Shown: positions 16,914 through 26,656, counted from the stretch's first letter. The stretch is DNA of 64,000 bases from Anabaena sphaerica FACHB-251 (GCF_014696825.1 NZ_JACJQU010000004.1:186001-250000); one strand, 5' to 3'. A program made the numbers and translations. Notes: a model not told the origin generated them from the sequence alone.

Positions 16914-17207
16914 TTACTTCTTAAAAAAACTGCAAATCATTTCACCAGGACTATTTTCTCTAAATTGGGAAACAGTTCCATCTTTATTCACCTTAAACTT
17001 AGCACGACAGTTATAAATTTCCACAGGTATTTTTACACCATCTACACTTACAGAAGCACTGTATTCCCAATATTTTTTAGCACTGCGTTTAATCGTAAGA
17101 ATGCAAATTTCATGTATATCATAATGGCGGCAGACAATAGCCCAAGCTGGAGAGGTGAAAGAGCAAAAAAGTATTAATAACAGTAAGATAACAAGATATT
17201 TAATCAT
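16914..17207 (-). CDS. Small secreted cysteine-containing protein
   Basis: 97 residues with a clear signal peptide: positively charged start, hydrophobic LVILLLLILFCSF, and an SPAWA cleavage site near residue 23. The mature part holds four Cys (CRHYDIHEIC, NCRA, MICSF), possibly two disulfides. Its ATG overlaps the end of the CPBP protease gene by eight bases, so translation is likely coupled. No family recognised. Confidence 0.65.
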   Translation of the reverse strand: MIKYLVILLLLILFCSFTSPAWAIVCRHYDIHEICILTIKRSAKKYWEYSASVSVDGVKIPVEIYNCRAKFKVNKDGTVSQFRENSPGEMICSFFKK

Positions 17208-18036
17208 AATTAACTTTTAATGCTTTGCCCCTCATCCACCAAGCCAGTCCACCCATAAACAGCACTCCCATCACTCCCTGTAAAGGATTATTATTCACAC
17301 CTGTTACCCAGTCAGGAACTACACCGGAATATTTTGTTAATTCTCCCACATTAATAATATAATAACCCCAAACTAAACCACCATGTAAACCAATAGGTAA
17401 ACCTAAACGCCCTCTTTTCCAGTGTTTCACCCATACTTGCGTTAATCCTAACAACACTAAAGCCGGAAATTGTGGCAAAGTATGAATAATAGCCTCTAAA
17501 GGTTTAATAAAATGTGCGACAGCAAATAAAATGGTATCTATCCAAGTTGCTAAACCTATACTATAATCTCTTTTCAACTCATCCAATAACCAACCACGAA
17601 ATAATAATTCTTCAGCAAAACCTACACCGAAACCAACCAGTAACCCTTCTAAAATTATTTTCAACAAAAAAACTTTCGGTTGTTGCCATACCAACCAACC
17701 TAACAAACCTTGTAAAGCAAATACAATTAAAATATTAATTAATCCCAGAGCCAAACCTTGGACAAAATTTACACCATTTAGGCGTGAAAACTCTAAACCA
17801 TAATGAGTTAATATCTGAGGTTGCTGATAGACTCGCTTACCCCATAGCTTGACCAGAAAAATAAACTGTATATAAAGTAACACCATTGTTAAGATACTTT
17901 CTAAATTAGTATCTTCCACAAGTAAATATATAGGTGCTGCAAAAGGCAACCATAGAACTAACAAAGCCGAAATAAAGCAACCCAGCCTTAAAGGGGCAGG
18001 GCTTTGGGCGATTTGAGCTAGATTAATTTTTGTCAT
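17200..18036 (-). CDS. CPBP-family intramembrane metalloprotease
   Basis: 278 residues, about eight membrane helices. It has the CPBP (Abi/Rce1-like) motifs EExxxR (Glu142, Glu143, Arg147), FxxxH (His175) and HxxxxxxxxxxN (His218, Asn229). Such proteins process prenylated or membrane substrates, and some act in bacteriocin self-immunity. The gene overlaps a small secreted-protein gene downstream, suggesting that peptide as a partner or substrate (inference). Confidence 0.85.
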   Translation of the reverse strand: MTKINLAQIAQSPAPLRLGCFISALLVLWLPFAAPIYLLVEDTNLESILTMVLLYIQFIFLVKLWGKRVYQQPQILTHYGLEFSRLNGVNFVQGLALGLINILIVFALQGLLGWLVWQQPKVFLLKIILEGLLVGFGVGFAEELLFRGWLLDELKRDYSIGLATWIDTILFAVAHFIKPLEAIIHTLPQFPALVLLGLTQVWVKHWKRGRLGLPIGLHGGLVWGYYIINVGELTKYSGVVPDWVTGVNNNPLQGVMGVLFMGGLAWWMRGKALKVNYD

Positions 18037-18099
18037 GGATTAGTCAACTATCATCAGTGAACAATATACTACTAATGACCAATGACTAATGACCAATAA

Positions 18100-18381
18100 C
18101 TATTCATCAGGTTCAATAGTGCTGCTCAAACCATGACTTTTTAAAGTTTCACAATAGAACTCAGCGTGTTCCAAAGCGCAGGTAATTACTAAAGCTAATC
18201 CGTTACTGTGGGCTTCCATCATGATGCTAACAGCCTGGGGCTGGGTAATACTCGGTACAGTGGTCATTAGAACTTGAACCACATACTCCATAGAATTATA
18301 GTCATCATTATGCAGCAAAACGCGATACCGAGGCGCGAGCTTGCGGGTTGTGGAAGGCTTTTCAATAGTTTCGACTGACAC
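18100..18381 (-). CDS. clpS: ClpS adaptor protein
   Basis: 93 residues, the normal length for ClpS. The conserved core HNDDYNSMEYVVQVLM and MMEAHSNGLALVITCALEHAEFY is complete and is used to dock on ClpC/ClpA and bind N-degron substrates. The match is to cyanobacterial ClpS1. It acts in the cytosol to direct N-end-rule substrates to the ClpCP protease. Confidence 0.93.
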   Translation of the reverse strand: MSVETIEKPSTTRKLAPRYRVLLHNDDYNSMEYVVQVLMTTVPSITQPQAVSIMMEAHSNGLALVITCALEHAEFYCETLKSHGLSSTIEPDE

Positions 18382-18620
18382 TGCTCTTTGCTCTTTTATC
18401 GTTGACTTACTACAATAGAGTTTCTGTTTAGCATTTGCTTAACAGTTGTTTACTTAATTCTATAACATTTCCGTTCCCATTCCAGCCAGAAAAATCCGAC
18501 TGTGTGGCCGTTACTAGCATTGAAGAGCAGAAAATTTTCAGCATAATCATAATACTACAGCAGTGTTACTTCTAAAATTAAGAAAAATACCACAAAATCT
18601 TTGCTTCCTCTTCTGCTGCT

Positions 18621-18977
18621 ATGGATATTAGCCCCAACTTTCAACCGGGACAAATTGTGTCTTTGGATTATGGCAACAGAAATCTTTATACTGAAGTCGT
18701 ACAAGTTGTGACTTCTCGTGGTTTATGCTGGGTGCGTCCTTTGCTATTGGCTAACTTCACCCACGAACTACCCCTAATCACTGATCTGCGAGATGCGTCC
18801 GACTTGTTATGGCCTGTAAATTTATTTCGGCCTGCTTTAGATACAGAAGTAATCAGTTTATTGAGCCAACTTTTACCCAAAGAACCAAAAGCTGACACAG
18901 ATACGGTTGCTCAACAGCAACTCAATCAGTTTATTCACCAACTGTGGCAAGCTTCCCAAGATGGTAAAGAATTGTGA
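18621..18977 (+). CDS. Conserved cyanobacterial hypothetical protein
   Basis: 118 residues, soluble, with an SH3-like N-terminal beta region (FQPGQIVSLDYGNRNLYTEVVQVV, GLCWVRPLLL) and a helical C-terminus. I recognise it as a small conserved cyanobacterial protein but not a named family. It is divergent from clpS. Confidence 0.65.
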   Translation: MDISPNFQPGQIVSLDYGNRNLYTEVVQVVTSRGLCWVRPLLLANFTHELPLITDLRDASDLLWPVNLFRPALDTEVISLLSQLLPKEPKADTDTVAQQQLNQFIHQLWQASQDGKEL

Positions 18978-19022
18978 ATTTATCAAGGCAGAATTTAACA
19001 ATTTAGAAGTTATTGGGGATGA

Positions 19023-19220
19023 TTACCCCCAGCGTGGGACTAACTGCACTCGACCCGCATCCATCTCTGCCATTAACAATTCTAGAGCTTCGTAGTCAAC
19101 GTCAGATATGTAACCTAGTTGAGTCAGTTCTGAATTGATCTCATTTTCTATTTCTGGCGTTAATTTTTTTATGTGCAACGCTTTTTCTACTAGTTGACGA
19201 ATGGCGTATTGTGTGTTCAT
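19023..19220 (-). CDS. Small conserved hypothetical protein
   Basis: 65 residues, helical, charged; pattern MNTQYAIRQLVEKALHIKKLTPEIENEINSEL written here as short helices followed by SDVDYEALELLMAEMD. It resembles small acidic cyanobacterial proteins of unknown role. It is convergent with the preceding gene; the two stop codons are 46 bases apart. Confidence 0.55.
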   Translation of the reverse strand: MNTQYAIRQLVEKALHIKKLTPEIENEINSELTQLGYISDVDYEALELLMAEMDAGRVQLVPRWG

Positions 19221-19822
19221 AAAGAATAAACCAACTTTAATTATTACCCATTATCCAAGATTAGCATCGGTATAAAAAGTGATCCAGGTATCTGGAATTT
19301 AGTGATTTGGATCACGGCGCAATTTTAGATACATAGTTCTGTTTCGACCCAGATTTTTACCCTCAATTAAGTCAAAACCAGGGTGAGCATCAGCGGTTAT
19401 TTTGGCTTAAATCCTTGGATTTAGAGCTATACCAAGGTTTATGATCATCACGACAGAAGATGAATCTGCATTTTGGCTGTCTATGTAGATTGTTTTTTAA
19501 CTCTCGTAAAAAAAATGTATATATCAATACATTTTACCATGCAATTATAACAATCTTTAAACAACAGCACCAAAGCAATAAAGATTCAGTAAAGACACTT
19601 CTGGTGATAGTCAATCTCAGAAAAAACAGTTATCAATCAGGAATCAGGATTCAGGAGTAATTCTGTACGAATGGCAGATGAATAAATGGGTTTTGGACTG
19701 CCAACTCATGTAAAATTGTGTAAATAAGTTCTAATTTACCATGAGAAATCCGGGTGAAAGTCCGAATCAATGCTAAGTTGAAGGAGATAAGTTGTAATTT
19801 AAGTTAGCTAGAAGATAGCAAA
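19221..19822. other. Intergenic region upstream of the radical SAM/DUF2344 gene
   Basis: About 600 bases, AT-rich. GTGATCC (19279-19285) and GGATCAC (19309-19315) form a long-loop hairpin. Near 19745-19775 there is GGGTGAAAGTCCG, a motif seen in group II introns and some riboswitches, but no larger fold can be built around it. No gene seen. Confidence 0.45.
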
Positions 19823-22525
19823 GTGGCTGTTTTAGTTGAGCAATTAATAACATCGGATATTTTAAAACCTGCCCGTTACCTGGGTAACGAGCGTTTAGCA
19901 GTACATAAGCCTTGGGATACGGCAACTGTACGCTGGGTGTTAACCTACCCGGAAGTATATGAAGTCGGTGCATCTAATTTGGGGCATATTATTCTTTATA
20001 ATATTTTGAATGCCCAACCAAATCAGTTATGCGATCGCGCTTATCTACCAGGACCAGACTTAGGGGCAAAACTTCGGGCTACCCAAACACCCTTGTTTGC
20101 GGTAGAGTCGAAACGCTCGCTGACAGAATTTGATATTTTAGGTTTTAGCCTTAGTTATGAACTAGGGGCAACCAACATCTTGGAAATGTTGGATTTAGCA
20201 GGAATTCCTCTTACATGGAAACAGAGGCAGGAAAGAGGAGCAGGGGAAGCAGGGGAAGCAGGGGAAGCGACTATTCCCAATCACCAATACCCCCTAATTT
20301 TCGCTGGTGGACAGACTGCAACATCTAACCCAGAACCTTACGCGGATTTCTTTGACTTTATTGTTTTGGGAGATGGTGAGGAACTATTACCAGAAATTGG
20401 TTTAGTAGTAGAAGAAGGGAAAAAATCACGTTTGAGTCGTCAAGAACTATTACTGGACTTGGCACAAATTCCCGGTGTCTATGTGCCTCAGTTTTATGAA
20501 ATGCAAGAGAGTGGTGCAGTACATCCCCTGCGTCCAGATGTACCAAAACGAATTCTTAGGCGAGTAGCAACACCAATTCCCGCTTATTCTATTGGCTTAG
20601 TTCCCTATGTCGAGACAGTGCATGATCGCCTGACAATTGAAATTAGACGCGGTTGCACTCGTGGCTGTCGCTTTTGTCAACCAGGAATGTTAACTCGTCC
20701 CGCACGAGATGTAGAACCAGAAAAGGTGGTAGAAGCTATCGAAGCGGGAATGCGGGCAACAGGTTACAATGAATTTTCCCTATTATCGCTGAGTTGTTCT
20801 GATTATTTATCCTTACCCGCAGTGGGGATGGAAATCAAAAATCGCCTAAAAAACGAAAATATTTCCCTAACATTACCCAGTCAGAGAGTAGACCGATTTG
20901 ATGAAAATATTGCCAATATTTTGGGAGGTACGCGACAAGGTAGCTTGACTTTTGCTCCTGAAGCCGGCACCCAGCGGATGCGGGACATTGTAAATAAGGG
21001 CTTGACAAATGAAGAATTATTGCGGGGAGTAAAAACAGCTTGGGAACAAGGCTGGGATAAAATCAAGCTGTATTTCATGATTGGTTTACCGGGGGAAACA
21101 GATGCCGATGTTTTGGGCATTACGGAAACCGTAAGCTGGTTACAGCGAGAATGTCGAGGCAGGGGAAGAAAACCTCTTAGCTTTAATTTGACGATTTCCA
21201 ATTTTACACCCAAGCCGCATACACCTTTTCAATGGCATTCGGTTTCTACATCTGAGTTTAAGCGCAAGCAAAGTTTGCTGCGGCAAGAATTTCGACGTAT
21301 TCGCAATGTGAAGGTGAATTTTACTGATATTCGCCTTTCAGCGATGGAAGACTTTATAGGACGGGGCGATCGCTCTTTAGGTAAAGTATTGAGACGTGCT
21401 TGGGAATTGGGTGCAGGGATGGATTCTTGGTATGACAGTGTAGAAACAGCCTTTAACGCTTGGGAAAATGCCATATCCGAAGCTGATCTAGACTGGAAAT
21501 ACCGTCAGGTGGAAAATGGGGAATGGAATCTTTTCTCTGTAGGGAACAGGGAACAGGGAACAGGGAACAGAAAAGAGGAAACACTGTCACCTGTCACCTG
21601 TCATCTGTCACCTTCTTCACCTCTCGATCTTCCCTTACCTTGGGATCACATTGATACCGGGATTGATAAAAAGTGGCTGCAAGAGGACTTAAAACGCGCT
21701 CTAGAAGCAGCAATTGTTCCCGATTGCTCGTTTGAAGGTTGTTCTCATTGCGGTGTCTGTGGTACTGATTTTGGTCACAATATCGTCATCGAACCACCTG
21801 CAATTCCTAAATTTGCCGGCGAGTTTGTCCCCAATACCACCAAAGCACAACGCTTTAGGGTTTGGTTTGGCAAACAAGGTGATCTCGCTCTGGTAAGTCA
21901 CTTGGATTTAATGCGTTTGTTTGACAGAGTGATGCGGAGAGCAGGTTTACCAGTGGCCTTTACTGGTGGATTTCATCCCCATCCGCGAATTGCTCTGGCT
22001 AGTGCTTTATCCTTGGGAAGCACCAGCAGCGGTGAAATTGTCGATATTGAGTTAACTCAACCAATGGATGTAGGGAGTTTTCGTACTCAACTAGTCAGTC
22101 AACTGCCTTTAGATATACCCATATACCAAGTGGAAGAGATAGATTTGAAAGCACCCGCAGCTAACCAATCTATGCAAGCAGCAGAGTATATACTCACTGT
22201 GTCCACACCGAGAAACATAGAAGCAGGACAATGGCAAGATTGGATTGCGGCTATTACAGCCAAAAACGAGATTTTGTCAGAGCATACGACTAAATCAGGC
22301 AAGCAGCAAATCATAAATCTGCGCGATCGCTTGTTTGAAATCGAATTACTACAAGCCGAAAACTCCCCAGCCGAGTCTAAAGCTATATTGCGTTATTTGG
22401 GTAGCTGTCGTCATGACGGTGTAAACTTGCGTCCTGAGCAAATATTGTCTATACTAGAAATAGTGGCTTGTGCAGAATTTCACCTCTTGCATATTCACCG
22501 CAATCGGCTAGTTTTAGGAACATAA
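19823..22525 (+). CDS. Radical SAM protein fused to DUF2344 (TIGR03960/TIGR03936 type)
   Basis: 900 residues, GTG start. The radical SAM cluster motif RGCTRGCRFCQPG gives Cys278, Cys282 and Cys285. The C-terminal part (about 665-895) is the DUF2344 domain (RVWFGKQGDLALVSHLDL, GGFHPHPRIALASAL). The fusion normally sits beside an RNase E/G gene, as here, suggesting a role in RNA or ribosome maturation; the substrate is unknown. Residues 138-150 (GAGEAGEAGEA) and about 573-604 (GNREQGTGNRKEE and onward) are translated intergenic-type tandem repeats and probably form flexible loops. Confidence 0.9.
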   Translation: MAVLVEQLITSDILKPARYLGNERLAVHKPWDTATVRWVLTYPEVYEVGASNLGHIILYNILNAQPNQLCDRAYLPGPDLGAKLRATQTPLFAVESKRSLTEFDILGFSLSYELGATNILEMLDLAGIPLTWKQRQERGAGEAGEAGEATIPNHQYPLIFAGGQTATSNPEPYADFFDFIVLGDGEELLPEIGLVVEEGKKSRLSRQELLLDLAQIPGVYVPQFYEMQESGAVHPLRPDVPKRILRRVATPIPAYSIGLVPYVETVHDRLTIEIRRGCTRGCRFCQPGMLTRPARDVEPEKVVEAIEAGMRATGYNEFSLLSLSCSDYLSLPAVGMEIKNRLKNENISLTLPSQRVDRFDENIANILGGTRQGSLTFAPEAGTQRMRDIVNKGLTNEELLRGVKTAWEQGWDKIKLYFMIGLPGETDADVLGITETVSWLQRECRGRGRKPLSFNLTISNFTPKPHTPFQWHSVSTSEFKRKQSLLRQEFRRIRNVKVNFTDIRLSAMEDFIGRGDRSLGKVLRRAWELGAGMDSWYDSVETAFNAWENAISEADLDWKYRQVENGEWNLFSVGNREQGTGNRKEETLSPVTCHLSPSSPLDLPLPWDHIDTGIDKKWLQEDLKRALEAAIVPDCSFEGCSHCGVCGTDFGHNIVIEPPAIPKFAGEFVPNTTKAQRFRVWFGKQGDLALVSHLDLMRLFDRVMRRAGLPVAFTGGFHPHPRIALASALSLGSTSSGEIVDIELTQPMDVGSFRTQLVSQLPLDIPIYQVEEIDLKAPAANQSMQAAEYILTVSTPRNIEAGQWQDWIAAITAKNEILSEHTTKSGKQQIINLRDRLFEIELLQAENSPAESKAILRYLGSCRHDGVNLRPEQILSILEIVACAEFHLLHIHRNRLVLGT
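20229..20275. repeat. AGGGGAAGC tandem repeat inside a coding sequence
   Basis: Three GCAGGGGAA units in frame code for GAGEAGEAGEA. The unit length of nine bases keeps the reading frame whatever the copy number. Confidence 0.75.
21541..21625. repeat. GGGAACA and CACCTGT tandem repeats inside a coding sequence
   Basis: GGGAACA units followed by CACCTGT units, the same words found in nearby intergenic spacers (for example 28440-28470 and 42977-43005), here read through as linker residues between the radical SAM and DUF2344 parts. Confidence 0.75.
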
Positions 22526-22578
22526 TTCCTCAAGGGCAACTTGCTAGTAGTTACCCCTAATGAGCATAGTGATAGGAA

Positions 22579-22606
22579 TTGATTTTTAGCAAGGTTGCGC
22601 TAGAAT
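22579..22606 (+). promoter_or_regulatory. Candidate sigma-70 promoter for rne
   Basis: TTGATT and TAGAAT separated by 16 bases. Transcription from about 22613 would give an rne leader near 490 bases long. Confidence 0.5.
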
Positions 22607-22612
22607 GAAGTG

Positions 22613-23100
22613 AAGAGAAATTTTCTGGCGCTGCGTTGAATGAACTGGTTCACTACCCTGATAATCAGGGACAGCAAGCAAACATATTAGAGTGGCAATT
22701 CTAGGATTGTATCCCAGACAAACTGAGGCAGATTAAAGAACACTCTCTCTATAGCTACCTTGTGAATCAGTAACTAACAATAGCTTTACGCCTGATCTCT
22801 AGCTCTATGCTTTTTACAACACCTGCACTAATACCGACACCCTAGATGGTAAAGGTATTGGCTCAGAAATCAACCACAGACGGTTGATTTAATTACTGAA
22901 AACATATGCAACCGTTCTGGAATAATCAGGCGTGTAAACGCAATTACAGTCTTGTTAACAGCTTCCAATTGTGGGAAGCTATGTCAGAGAAAGGAATTTT
23001 TATTACCAGTAGCGCCTTGTAGGGCTGCCAGTAGGGGCTAGAGCTATAAAATAAGCTCCTTCTAATCCCCATTGGTGCTGCCAATTTTTGAGGAACTTGA
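22613..23100 (+). promoter_or_regulatory. Long structured 5' leader of rne
   Basis: No gene lies in this stretch, but it contains several compact hairpins: CCCTGAT/ATCAGGG (22656-22670), ATCAACC/GGTTGAT (22869-22888), AGCTTCC/GGAAGCT (22960-22980) and TTGG/CCAA followed by five T just before the start. Long, autoregulated rne leaders are known in enterobacteria and in Synechocystis, so feedback by RNase E cleavage is a fair inference. Confidence 0.5.
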
Positions 23101-25227
23101 ATGCCAAAACAAATTATTATCGCAGAGCAGCATCAAATTGCTGCTGTCTTTTCGGAAGATCAAATACAAGAACTCGTTGTTGCCACTGGTCATCATCAAA
23201 TTGGTGATATCTACTTAGGTGTAGTAGAAAATGTCTTACCTGGTATAGACGCAGCTTTTGTCAATATCGGCGATCCAGAACGTAACGGTTTTATTCACGT
23301 CACTGACTTGGGACCACTGAAACTCAAGCGTAGTTCCGCAGCCATTACTGAACTGCTCACACCACAGCAAAAAGTATTGGTGCAAGTGATGAAAGAGCCA
23401 ACGGGAACAAAAGGACCCAGGCTCACAGGTAACATCACCCTACCTGGACGTTACGTAGTCCTGATGCCTTATGGTAGAGGTGTGAATCTGTCCCGGCGAA
23501 TTAAGAGCGAAAGTGAGCGCAACCGCCTACGCGCCCTGGCAATTTTAATTAAACCAGCTGGTATGGGTGTGCTGGTGCGAACAGAAGCCGAAGGCAAACC
23601 AGAAGAAGCAATTATTGAAGACTTAGAAGTGCTGCAAAGGCAATGGGAAGTCATTCAGCAAGAAGCACAATCTACCCGCGCTCCTGCCCTACTCAACCGT
23701 GATGATGACTTTATCCAGCGTGTCTTGAGGGATATGTACGGTGCGGATGTCAATCGGATTGTGGTTGATTCCAGTACTGGTTTGCGACGAGTCAAGCAGT
23801 ATTTACAGAACTGGAGTGGAGGTCAAACACCACAAGGTGTACTCATTGACCACCATCGCGATCGCTCGCCCATTTTAGAATACTTCCGCATCAACGCCGC
23901 CATTCGTGAAGCTCTCCGTCCTAGAGTAGACTTACCTTCTGGTGGTTACATTATTATCGAGCCAACGGAAGCATTAACGGTAATTGATGTGAACTCCGGT
24001 TCCTTCACGCGATCGGCAACAGCTAGAGAAACCGTCCTGTGGACAAACTGCGAAGCGGCTACAGAAATTGCCCGCCAACTAAGACTACGAAACATTGCTG
24101 GTGTGATTGTAGTAGATTTCATTGATATGGAATCACGGCGCGACCAATTACAAGTTTTAGAACACTTTAACAAAGCCCTCAAAGCTGATAAAGCTCGTCC
24201 GCAAATTGCCCAACTGACCGAGTTAGGTTTAGTAGAACTCACTCGCAAACGCCAAGGTCAAAATATTTATGAATTGTTTGGCGAAACTTGCCCCACCTGT
24301 GGCGGTTTAGGGCATACTGTGCGCTTACCAGGGGAATTAGAAAACCGGATGCCTATCCCCGCAGCAGATATACCTGATCGGTTTACACCGATGCCGCAAA
24401 GAGAAGTCAGAACACCAGCTGCACGTATCCCAGAAATCAGGGAAACCAGGGAAACTTATGATGGCTTTGGGGAAGGATTTGAAAGTGATGCTGAAATCAG
24501 TCCTATCAATCTGATCAACCATCCCAGTTATCAAGAATTGGGTGATAACAAACGTCGCACCCGCACCCGTCGCAGCCGAATTGGCATCAATGGCACCAAC
24601 GGCAAAGATGAAGTCAGGTTAGGCAATCCATTAGGGTTTGGCAATGATTCAGATTTAGACTTGGATAGTGACAGTGAACTAGCCTCCACACCAGAACTTC
24701 CCTCTCTTCTCTCCGATAACCTGCGGGAACGAGACACTTCACGAACACCTACTCTGGGCAAATCTGGTTGGACTGAAAGACCAGAGCGGACTAAAGTGAA
24801 GATAGACCCAGTCAAACCGGTCGTAGAACCGCCACAGATTGTGTCTGTAGAAATGACAGTCCAGGAACAAGATATGTTTGCCTTGATGGGAATTTCTCCC
24901 GGTGTCAAGTTAGAGTCAGAGGCTAAAAATCCCAAATCTGTGATTTTTAACATTGTTCAACCTGGACAAACACCAAATACCACAACTGAATCGACCTCAG
25001 AAACCGCATTTCCCGAGATAACTAGGTCTGAATTTACCAGAGTCAAAATGCCTACACCAAAGGTTGAGGTAGAAGAACCATCCTTCCCAAAATCAATCAT
25101 TGAGCCTCCTCTGGAAGATTCTAAATCCACGGGATTTGACTCTTTGACCGATGATGAGGAACTAAATAACACTTCTATTCCTAATCGCCGCCGTCGTCGT
25201 CGTTCTTCAGCACTGGAGGACAGTTAA
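23101..25227 (+). CDS. rne: Ribonuclease E
   Basis: 708 residues. S1 domain (about 35-110), RNase H-like and DNase I-like catalytic part with metal ligands Asp296 (VIDVNSGSF) and Asp339 (VVDFIDM), and the Zn-link CPTC at 397-400. The C-terminal half (from about 410) is unstructured and acidic, and ends in an arginine run followed by SSA (696-704), the cyanobacterial nonapeptide reported to bind polynucleotide phosphorylase. It starts mRNA decay and processes rRNA. The rnhB gene follows after eight bases, an arrangement conserved in cyanobacteria. Confidence 0.97.
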   Translation: MPKQIIIAEQHQIAAVFSEDQIQELVVATGHHQIGDIYLGVVENVLPGIDAAFVNIGDPERNGFIHVTDLGPLKLKRSSAAITELLTPQQKVLVQVMKEPTGTKGPRLTGNITLPGRYVVLMPYGRGVNLSRRIKSESERNRLRALAILIKPAGMGVLVRTEAEGKPEEAIIEDLEVLQRQWEVIQQEAQSTRAPALLNRDDDFIQRVLRDMYGADVNRIVVDSSTGLRRVKQYLQNWSGGQTPQGVLIDHHRDRSPILEYFRINAAIREALRPRVDLPSGGYIIIEPTEALTVIDVNSGSFTRSATARETVLWTNCEAATEIARQLRLRNIAGVIVVDFIDMESRRDQLQVLEHFNKALKADKARPQIAQLTELGLVELTRKRQGQNIYELFGETCPTCGGLGHTVRLPGELENRMPIPAADIPDRFTPMPQREVRTPAARIPEIRETRETYDGFGEGFESDAEISPINLINHPSYQELGDNKRRTRTRRSRIGINGTNGKDEVRLGNPLGFGNDSDLDLDSDSELASTPELPSLLSDNLRERDTSRTPTLGKSGWTERPERTKVKIDPVKPVVEPPQIVSVEMTVQEQDMFALMGISPGVKLESEAKNPKSVIFNIVQPGQTPNTTTESTSETAFPEITRSEFTRVKMPTPKVEVEEPSFPKSIIEPPLEDSKSTGFDSLTDDEELNNTSIPNRRRRRRSSALEDS

Positions 25228-25235
25228 CGGCTGTT

Positions 25236-25904
25236 ATGGTAGAGACAGAGCCAACATCTGCATCTGTGTCTTCAACTTCACCCTGGGAAGAATCAAGCTG
25301 GTTGGAGCTTTCCAGTTGCTCCGATATTCATGGGTTGGTTGCAGGTGTAGATGAAGTGGGACGAGGTGCGTTATTCGGACCTGTGGTTGCCGCAGCCGTG
25401 ATCTTACCGACTCAAGCTTTGCCAATACTCATGGCAGCAAAGATTAAAGACAGCAAAAAGTTGTCTAGTTCTCGCAGAACTCAGTTAGCACAGCAAATTG
25501 ATGGGCTGGCTTTAGACTGGAAAATTGGTTATGCTTCAACTGCGGAGATTGACAAGTTAAATATTTTGCAAGCAACGCTGTTAGCAATGAAGCGGGCTGT
25601 ACTGAAGCTGAAGGTACAGCCTACGCTTTGCTTAGTTGATGGCAATCAGATGGTAAAAGATTTACTAATACCACAACAAACTATTGTTAAGGGTGATGAG
25701 CGATCGCTCAACATTGCATCTGCTAGTATCATGGCAAAAGTTTGGCGTGATGATCTAGTGCTGCGCTTGGCATCCAAGTATCCTATGTATGAACTAGAGC
25801 GTAATAAGGGTTATGGGAGCCAGCGACATTTGCTGGCTCTGCAAAAATACGGTCCATCACCCCTACATCGTCTCTCTTTTCGTCCTTGCCAAATTGAATT
25901 ATGA
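25236..25904 (+). CDS. rnhB: Ribonuclease HII
   Basis: 222 residues with the family core: GVDEVGRGALFGPVV (Asp39, Glu40), the LVDGN aspartate, and the ASIMAKVWRD segment. It removes ribonucleotides from DNA and RNA-DNA hybrids. The first 30 residues are Ser/Glu-rich and outside the family core. It forms an operon with rne. Confidence 0.96.
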   Translation: MVETEPTSASVSSTSPWEESSWLELSSCSDIHGLVAGVDEVGRGALFGPVVAAAVILPTQALPILMAAKIKDSKKLSSSRRTQLAQQIDGLALDWKIGYASTAEIDKLNILQATLLAMKRAVLKLKVQPTLCLVDGNQMVKDLLIPQQTIVKGDERSLNIASASIMAKVWRDDLVLRLASKYPMYELERNKGYGSQRHLLALQKYGPSPLHRLSFRPCQIEL

Positions 25905-25963
25905 GGCAGGCAAAAGCTAGGAGGCAGAAGGCAATAGTAATTAATTACCAATCACCTAAAAGT

Positions 25964-26551
25964 TTACTCAAAGTTCAGAATTGGTAACTCTGTATTATCA
26001 TCGACAATCTCATTTGTTTGCGTTTGTGAAATTACCCAAGTGCGATAATCAGCTAGGAGGTGATGTAATAATCTTTGTTTGATCGTCAATAATACGCTTT
26101 TAAGCAACCCATTGCCGGTGGCCTCCAAAATCGACTTTGGAGTTAGGGAAAATGGTTGGGGAATATCTACCAGCACTTCTAGATCGGCTTTTCCTTGTAG
26201 CCGAGTCTCATTACTGATGTGGTAGGGCGACAAATATCCTTTTAAATTGAGAGCAAAACGTTGGTTAATATACTCAAAACCCAGGATTTCACAACCAACA
26301 GAACGTAGATAAATCGTTCCTTGGGAATCTGCCCAAACTCTCATGTCTACAGTAGGTTGAATACTCAACGACAGAAAAGTCAGAGGACGCATTTTTAAGC
26401 GAAACACTTCCTCAGACAACTGTTGAATCCTACTGTTGTCAGCCAAAGTTTTCACCAAACGTTGAGGCTGACGCAAGTAGTGCTGAATGGGAATAGGCTG
26501 CTTGGGGACAGCAATTTCGACCGATTGAGAGGCAGTAAACTTGGTAGCCAT
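25964..26551 (-). CDS. DUF1997 family protein
   Basis: 195 residues, soluble, with a long beta-rich region matching the DUF1997 pattern (FRLKMRPLTFLSL, VDMRVWADSQGTIYLRSVGCEI, LEVLVDIPQPF). The family is shared by cyanobacteria and plant plastids and is uncharacterised. Convergent with rnhB. Confidence 0.75.
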   Translation of the reverse strand: MATKFTASQSVEIAVPKQPIPIQHYLRQPQRLVKTLADNSRIQQLSEEVFRLKMRPLTFLSLSIQPTVDMRVWADSQGTIYLRSVGCEILGFEYINQRFALNLKGYLSPYHISNETRLQGKADLEVLVDIPQPFSLTPKSILEATGNGLLKSVLLTIKQRLLHHLLADYRTWVISQTQTNEIVDDNTELPILNFE

Positions 26552-26656
26552 GAGTAAATTAAAGCAATATGTTTTAATTGTAATATTTTTTAATAACCTA
26601 AATTGATTTGCATAAAATCAACAACTTTATTCATAATCACTCAAAAGAGTTTAACA

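Noticed and set aside
19745-19775. GGGTGAAAGTCC motif resembling group II intron or cobalamin riboswitch
   Set aside because: Neighbouring sequence cannot be folded into either structure, and no intron-encoded protein or B12 box is present.
20228-20270. Possible CRISPR-like short repeats in the radical SAM gene
   Set aside because: Units are nine bases, contiguous and without spacers; a simple tandem repeat.
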